Origin: Hofstenia miamia
Taxonomy: Eukaryota; Xenacoelomorpha; Acoela
Direction of reading: 5' to 3'
Assembly (NCBI GenBank): GCA_004352715.1
Contig: SCFE01000001.1
Coordinates: 656,971 to 720,970, forward strand
Length of the DNA stretch: 64,000 nucleotides
The position numbers were made by a program, and so were the translations under genes. Below, piece by piece: positions 56,803 to 64,000 of this stretch. The first letter of the stretch is position 1. Every line of letters begins with the position of its first letter. The notes under the pieces were generated by a model. It was not told the DNA's origin. It did no database searches and saw nothing but the letters and a program-made list of their open reading frames with translations.

Positions 56803-56845
<43 letters not shown>
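56803..56845. repeat. Compound (AT)n-(GT)n microsatellite
   Basis: About 33 bp of AT followed by GTGTGTGTGT. Confidence 0.95.
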
Positions 56846-59800
56846 AAGGTTATACTCACTTTACCGCTTAAATGAAGGCAATGATTAACTATCAACTTTA
56901 AAAGATCGCATTTATTTTCACTTGAAGAACGTATATTACATGCCTGAGTAGTGTAAGCAGAGATTACCGCTGTCTAGCCAACTTGGAAATAATTATTTAA
57001 TAACCAAATAGTGTAATATCACATTGCCATTTTTAATTGAGTAACTTCTGTCGTTGCAACGACGTATTTTATTATAGGAATTAATTTTATGGAGTGGCAT
57101 TTTCATTTATTGCTGTTTGCCAATTGCAGTGAGAGTCAACTTCTATTGACAAGTACAGATATATACTCAACACTTCAACGAGGATGCCTTAATGCAGCAT
57201 GAACAGATATCCATTGAAATGGAAAACATATTGCATGGAACGGCTGAAATGCAAGACTGCTAGAGCAGAAGAGAAATTTAAATGCCTTTCATAATAGAAA
57301 TTTCTTCATCGGCTATTGAGTAAAGCAGTCGAAATGCAAATTTTAGCCATCTAAGTAACCACTCGAATTAATGATTTAAGATATCAGTTTCAATTAATTA
57401 ATTTGTTATGTTTCATCCACAAGCACGTAATTTGACTTGAGGCATCATCTTTATTAAGCGTTGAATTTTATCTTACCAAGAAGCCAATATATTATCCCAT
57501 ATCCTTTTTTAATCCATTGCGATTTTGCTACACAAAAATCAAAGTATTTGCAAATTTGGCAAAATTGTATATTGAAACTAAATGGGCACTGCAGGTAAAC
57601 ATATTCCTCATCTACAATAATGTTTTTATGTTCGATATATATTAGAAGTTGAATTAATCAATATTTTCAACATATAATCAAGACTAATTTATCATTCACG
57701 AACATTAATAATCAATATGGGCCAGGAGGAGAATTCTTAGACAGTTAAAACTTTCTTCGAAAATATTATTTATTAATTTTATGAAAAACTGAATGATACA
57801 TTACTGCAATTGTACTAATCAAAGTAGTACCCATCTAAGTCTAATTAAAAATTAGAAACATAAAACTGGAAATGTTTGATAAATCAAATGGTTTTGCTGT
57901 TTTGGTTGTGGCACTTTGGTGAAGTTTGCAGATAATGTAAATGTCGTTAGAATAGTTTTTAAGAGTTGATGAATTGCTTAGGAACTCCTCGATGCACCGC
58001 TTAATGAACCTTTCGTTTTTATCTACTTTGATATTGTTAACTATTTAATTAAGAACTTTGCTAAACTTTCTTAGATGTACTCAATGTGCAAAAATTCTAC
58101 AAGTGTTTCTTAAAAATTTTTCCTTTACATACATAAATAGAGTTTTCTCATTTCCTGAAATAATATTAGTCTGAACTAATTATGAGATACACCCAGGTGC
58201 AAAAATATGAACCAAAACGATTTCTTCTTGCATCATTAGCATTTATATAACAAAATATTTTTTACAATTTTGATGCATTTTACTAGCTTTTTAAATATAC
58301 CGTCGGTAGCACATTCATTTATACAGAAATTCTGGTTAATTATACTAAATTAATGATGTGTAAAATGTATGAGTAAGGGTTTACCCACGATTATCTGTTT
58401 TTAGCCTGCCGTATCCGAGCCGAGTACGGGTATAATTAAATGCTGCTATAATTTTTATAAAATTCATGTAAGCATTCAGGAATTTTGTTAATTTTTACAA
58501 GTACTTTATTTTCATAAATTTCACTGTCCAACAAATTGAAACTTTCAAAAAATACACAATGTCATCGCATGTCCCTCACTCATTTCACTTTAATGAAGTT
58601 TATTTTTTCCTATCGCTTTCGATGCACATGTACATGTACTTAACTTCGGAAGACATTTTGTCAAACATCTTTATTAAAAAATCCTTTTTTGACAAAAGCA
58701 CATAATGCTATTAACGCACATTGTGTAACAGAGTATACCTAGGTCTAATTTTTAATTGCTTTAATATATTTACATATCTGGCGACTGACAAGAAAAAATG
58801 GTTATATCTATTTTCTGACATTGAATGCTAACGGCTCTAGTTCCAATTGCACAGCAAAGAGTTACATGTAATAGATAATAATCATGCATCAAAAATTAAA
58901 GTACTAATAAAAAAAGTATTTTTCAACAGTTTTGCAAAATTATACAAAAATCCAATTTTGTCACTATCAGACTGTTTAATATCTTTCTATTTATAGTTTC
59001 AAGTCTAAGCAGATGGTTATAAAACAAGTATTTTGTATCAAATTTACCTACTTTTTAAAGATTATAATTTTTTCTCTGTTTACATTTTTCAAATTTACAA
59101 ATAAAGACAATAAAGTAACTTTACTTTAGATACACAAGATGTCATTCTCCTTACATCCTTCTTTTCCTAGCAATTTAATGGAATCTAAGTAATTCTGAAT
59201 TAATCACTTTTCTAAATATTTTGTTTTTTATAAAATACTTGTGTCATCAATTCCTTTACACCATGTTGAAAGATTTAAAAGGATAAGTTGTTGACAAGAA
59301 AAAATTGAAGTCTGATGATAACTTAAAAGAAATGTTCCCTATTTAGTTGCACTAGACATCTCTCAAGATTTTAAAATGATGTTTCTCAAAGAAATGTAGA
59401 AAACAATTTTGAATTTTATACAAAAATTGAAGATTTGCGTTATTCTATTTCAAATTTAATTTATGATTTTGAAATAGTCTTTCGAAACGACTACTTTAAA
59501 ATATCGTCTAAATCTATCAAAATTCTCTGCTTTAGTATCATTAGAGAATGAAATTCTTAAGCACACATTTTATTGCAAAAGGAATAAAGACCATTCTATA
59601 TATATTTCAGGTCGGAAATAAATTGTTTATAGTCAAAGAATTGGAAATCGTTGGATGCAGTAAAATTTATTTATGTTCACTAGAGAAAATGTCTTTCCAT
59701 AACTAAGAATTGCTTTGTTATACTTAAAATAGCAACGATAAGAAATTACTATCATGAAATTTCGTGGAAGCATTTCGAAGGAAATGTTGTACTTCAATAA

Positions 59801-60789
59801 ATGAATATAATAGCCAATAGTAAAAAAAAATTGAGCTGGCTCGAATTAGGTTAGTATGAGCAACGCTGAAGTGGCGTGAGTATGGGCGTTGCTTCTAACT
59901 CGGCTATGGTCCACCAAACTACTATCATTTTGAAGTGGGAGAAAATGATGAGATATATAGTGTGCAAAATTGTGATCCAAGGTCGGCCAATTTAAATTTA
60001 TCCTAATTTAGTAAAATAATCTTCTTAATTTTTTATTTGTTAAGCCAAATTTCAGTATGTTGGAATATTTTATGCATCTACACATTGCAATTAAAAAATA
60101 TTAAACTCAATTTTAGAGGAGTAGAATTTTTAAATGTAAATATGATTTTTCAGCACATTGCTTATGCATTATATTGCATTCACCTCACTGCATTTTTGCT
60201 AATGTATGTGCACTGAAATTTCATTAACACCCTCAGTATCTGTACAAGTCCCACCCTAAGTCAGGCCTAAGACCAACCCTGTTCTGACCTCCCCTGCCCA
60301 CGTCCATCTCTGCTACCACCTACATCAGGAGTGTATTTGAATCACTAATTGAATGTGTGTTAAGGCTAAAGAATTTTTGTTAAAAAGATTTAACAATTGA
60401 ACAGATTGCCATTGTGACTAATTGAATGAGTTGTGATCTTCTCTCTCGAGTTACGGTCAATTAGTCTAGACAATTCCACTGAATATTCCATTCATCTACA
60501 TAAGTTTTCCTACTTCCAACAGCAACCGTATTTCCTTAAAAAATTTCCACAATAAAATTTAACATTGCTTACAATATTTTCAATAATTACAATAAATTAC
60601 AATATTAACTAAGGAGCATTCGGAAAGCGAAAGCCACCGCAAATTCCTCTTAAGTAGACTTTAGTTTTCATAAGTTTCACATTGTTATTTGTCTCGATAA
60701 TTGCATTTAATTTCAAAAGGCGTGTGTTGAGATGCGTTGGACATAGACTAATGATCTAAAACATACTAAATATGTATATTACAAATACA
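56846..60789. other. AT-rich non-coding stretch
   Basis: Two locally GC-richer patches (about 59840-59990 and 60235-60330) were read in all frames without a recognisable product. Confidence 0.45.
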
Positions 60790-60808
60790 ATATATATATA
60801 TATATATT
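60790..60808. repeat. (AT)n microsatellite
   Basis: About 19 bp of AT units, 60 bp before the hAT element. Confidence 0.9.
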
Positions 60809-60869
60809 CAAAATTAGGCTTTAATGAATAAAAAAATACTGCATAAATATTGCACTGCATAACATTCAA

Positions 60870-62054
60870 CAGAGTTGAAACCGGTCACAATTTTTGCTGA
60901 CCCGACTGAACCGGCTAAGCTCATTCTCAACCGGCTGTAACCGGCTGGGTCAACAGGTCTATTTTTCGAGAATTTTGACTAGTTTTGACCGGCGCCCAGA
61001 ATTTGATATTTACGACATGATGGGGACACTATCATAAGTGTTAAAGGAAAAGACAATAATTTAATAATTAAAAAAGTTATATATTCAAATTGGATTTTTT
61101 GCAAAGAAACAATTAGAACAGATTAAGAGTCTAGATAAGGTTGTTAAGTCTTGCCGCTTCTTTCAAAACTACAACTGTCTTAATAGCATCTCTTTTTAAA
61201 AGAATACGATTTTCATTAACAAAATGTCCTGCCAATGAGACTTTGAGCTAAAACTTGGTCTTTGAATACTTTTGAGGGCAGTTCGGCCCAGATGTGAAAA
61301 CTGGAATGATTTCGATTTCCAACTTAAAGGAATGTACTTATTTATATTACAACAGATTCAATGTAGAACAATGTGATTGTGCAGGACTAAACATCAAAGT
61401 ATTACCTGTATTAAGAAATCGCTACCCGGCTGACAGGACTAGTTTATTGGCAATGCCAGTTGGCAGTCAATAAACTTAGGCCGGTATTTGTATTTGGCAG
61501 TAGCGCTCAAAATTCGCCCACTTAGCCGCTGTATATACATGTAATTTAATTGCAAAAATTAATTCTAATATCACCAATCCAATATATAGAACTCTAATTT
61601 AAATTATTACAAAAAATAATATGAAGACATTAAACACATTAAACAATGTTGTTGTTACCAAATGTTGACATCAAAATTTGGACAATAAAACAACTATTAC
61701 TAGTCAAATTCCGGCTTGCCAACCGGCTAAGTATCAAAACAATTTAAGCTACAATAAGGCCTTATAATATTACTTTTAGTAAAAATATCAGTTTTAAAAC
61801 TTTTATGCAAATATGAACTTACTAAACCAAATAAGGCATTAACAATTGAAATTCACTGAAAAAAATAAAAAACTGAATAAAATTATGCAAAAACTGATGT
61901 GTGGTGAAATCAAACTTTGTATTTTGCGTTATACATTTTAGTACCTTGAATATACATGCATATGCAGAGAGAAGATATACATTACAATTAATATTTACTA
62001 GCCAGTCGATTACCTATCGCCCGGCCTCTAAATTTTGAGCCGGCTTCAAATCTG
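60870..62054 (-). mobile_element. hAT transposon relic with CCGGCT subterminal repeats
   Basis: The left end is CAGAGTTGAAACCGG at 60870. The right end read inward is CAGATTTGAAGCCGG, ending at 62054, giving 12 of 15 matches. CCGGCT or CCGG-containing motifs recur at about 60905, 60932, 60942, 60990, 61425, 61709, 61721, 62020 and 62040, dense towards the left end, as expected of hAT transposase-binding repeats. A remnant of the transposase C-terminus lies on the minus strand. The flanking 8-mers (ACATTCAA and GTTTATTT) do not match, so the duplication has decayed or one end was misplaced. Confidence 0.6.
61138..61290 (-). pseudogene. hAT transposase C-terminal dimerisation domain remnant
   Basis: The minus strand reads AELPSKVFKDQVLAQ and, after a frame change, SLAGHFVNENRILLKRDAIK followed by TVVVLKEAARLNNL. 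This matches the conserved hAT C-terminal block L-P-S-x(n)-S-E-R-x-F-S-x-A-G-x-x-V-N-x-x-R-x-x-L-x-x-x-x-x-x-x-L-x-x-L-x-x-N-L. The S-E-R of the motif has been lost near the frameshift. No upstream catalytic region was recognised. It lies inside the TIR-bounded relic 60870-62054 and supports its hAT identity. Confidence 0.65.
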
Positions 62055-64000
62055 GTTTATTTTGAGAAAGTTTCGTGATGACTGGTAAAGCTCAATGCAT
62101 AATATAATGTTATAAATAATGCTACTGAAACAGTTTCAAAGTCGATTACTTGTCAAGGTAAATCAAATGTGGGTTACTGACAGGCTGAGCCTATTTTCAG
62201 AAAACCACATGTAGTGCAAGTTGCGCTAGGCCTAAAAATAACGGTACGCTTTTACGCTTGTGTGCATCGCATTTAATATCATCATCAAATAGAGAGTAAC
62301 AACATCAGTTCACGATGGACACAAACCTCACCCGGTAAAAATATATGCTAAGCAAGTTCACACCCGAAAATGTTCTACCTAATCCTGAACTTACCCGAAA
62401 CCAGTTATTAATTCACAATATTCAATAGATTGGTGATTATCATCAGTCATTCTCTGATAAGGTCAAGATAGCTGCTGATTGACACTACTTGTGTTGAATC
62501 CTTCTTAAACCGAGTGATGACTGACATCAGTAACTTTTTGATCAATCAATCTAAGCTTATTTGACAGTTTTCGTGCTCAGTACCCACCTTGCTCAAAATA
62601 AGATCAAGCTTAAAAATATCTCAAGCTCCACAGCAATTAGTAGAGTAATTGCCGGACAATGGTGATACATTCCAAGATAATGCGCTTCGCCTCGTCAGGA
62701 AACGAGCACTACTGACGCATATTGTAAAACGCTATATCCAGCTTATTAACTGGCCATCTTTATTAAAAAAGGCATAACGATGTCATGAATAAGATCACTT
62801 GAAAGACATACAAAACATAATTCATTGCCAATTTCTTAAAGAATCATGACAACGAAATTCTAGAAATTTATTAGTAGATATGTCTACTTGAATACAATGG
62901 CGTAGCGCACCAAAAATTTGGTGGTCAATTTTACTTAGCCTTATCCTTAATTTGATAAAAAATTTGTACTTTTGAGTTTGCACAGCAGTGTTGTGCATCT
63001 AACAAAAACAAATTATTAGTTACCAACTGACTTTTTGAAAGATTTCGTATAGAATTTAGCATGAAATTGTAGAAGTTTCTCCTGGTCTAATTTAGATGTG
63101 CAAACCACAGAAAATATTCTAAAATTCTGACAATTTCTAGACAATTTCGAGGCCATGTCACCCAATCTTCTTTAGCACCAGCTTCTGCGTGAATAGCAGC
63201 TGCAATTAAAGTAAATGACAGCATAATAAATGATAAAACTTTAGTTGCTGGATCAGTTAAATTAAGAAGTCATACTGGAGGAATTAAAATGATTTCAAAA
63301 GTGTCCAATCATATTGCAAATAATAATTGGCTTAGCAACAAAGTTGCATCGTTTGTGAAGGGCCAGTGAGTTTTTTTGTTGCTTCTAATTGCTTCTACTT
63401 TATAGTGTTTAACTGATGTTTATTCCTAATAATATTTCTGTAAGCACATCAAGTTTAAAATTCGTTATTTTTACAACTTTTTCATCTACACTGAATATAC
63501 AATGGTCTGCAAAATTAGTGATTTGTTGACAATCACTTCTTCTGTGAAAATCGAAGGAAAGGCTTTCCTAATTTTTACTTTATTTTTAAAACAGACAGGC
63601 AGACAAACCAACGCCAATGAAAACATAAAGTTCTTGATGGAGGTAATAAGATCAAAGAATTTACACAACCTGTAGCGGACACTAATTACCCATCATTCAT
63701 TTCTTCAGAAGTTTCAGTCGATAAATTTTATTGACAATTAATATCTATACTATAATATTTATTTGAAATGTTGACTTTTACTTGCACATAAATAAATTCA
63801 CAAAAGTTCTGCTTAGTCTTCCAAAAGCTGTCAATTAACAATAGGTGTTCTCATAAAATGTTACCAAGTTAAAACTAATCTTGCAGCTGCAAAAACAAAC
63901 TTTGTGTTTTTGTGCTCGAGTTTGGATTTCCAAAACTTTATTTTGTAAATAATTAAGCTGAAAGTAAGTAAGTAACAACTCTATCGAAATGTTAGCAGTA
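62055..64000. other. AT-rich stretch, no supported gene
   Basis: The only item noted is CAATGGCGTAGCGCACC at 62895, resembling a hAT left end of the CAGTGGCGTA type, without a partner in the window. The minus frame at 63486-63668 is of chance length. Confidence 0.45.

Overview
This is a stretch of a eukaryotic nuclear genome, very AT-rich (roughly 28-32 % GC by eye), and almost certainly from an invertebrate animal. The evidence is the density of (AT)n microsatellites, the absence of long intact reading frames, and the mix of animal-type transposable elements: mariner D34D, a Tc1/mariner DD37D type, hAT, piggyBac and a Penelope-like element (PLE). I cannot name the species. No tRNA, rRNA, CRISPR array, bacterial operon or intact host gene was recognised. 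Five N gaps interrupt the window. Two are exactly 1000 N, four touch (AT)n on at least one side, and the fifth (21 N) lies between two identical 105-bp blocks and looks like an assembly artefact.

Layout. 1-1200: two decayed mariner pieces. 2460-4652: two unrecognised, frameshifted coding remnants on the minus strand with a diverged direct repeat between them. 4822-6618: a hAT-type element with matching terminal inverted repeats (TIRs) and a perfect 8-bp target duplication. 7675-7723: a TTG microsatellite. 7.8-10.6 kb: short exon-like islands on the plus strand. 10967-11086: the longest AT microsatellite. 16663-17770: a complete but dead DD37D element with TIRs and a minus-strand transposase pseudogene. 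19.0-22.8 kb: the best candidate for a spliced host gene (plus strand, phase-compatible exon-like segments). 23887-25450: GGGG-rich hAT-type sequence holding a large inverted repeat and the duplicated block. 45725-46380: 3' part of a PLE with a GIY-YIG endonuclease remnant and a probable degenerate hammerhead ribozyme. 47374-48153: a short piggyBac derivative between TTAA sites, keeping the C-terminal Cys-rich domain. 53966-54318: a GC-rich inverted-repeat element. 60870-62054: a hAT element with CCGGCT subterminal repeats and a remnant of the transposase dimerisation domain.

The rest is AT-rich non-coding sequence. All recognisable transposase or endonuclease genes are broken. The most interesting signals are the hammerhead-like fold just downstream of the PLE pseudogene and the unidentified spliced locus at 20-22 kb. 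In DNA this AT-rich many stop-free stretches of 60-80 codons are expected by chance, so exon calls are given low to moderate confidence.
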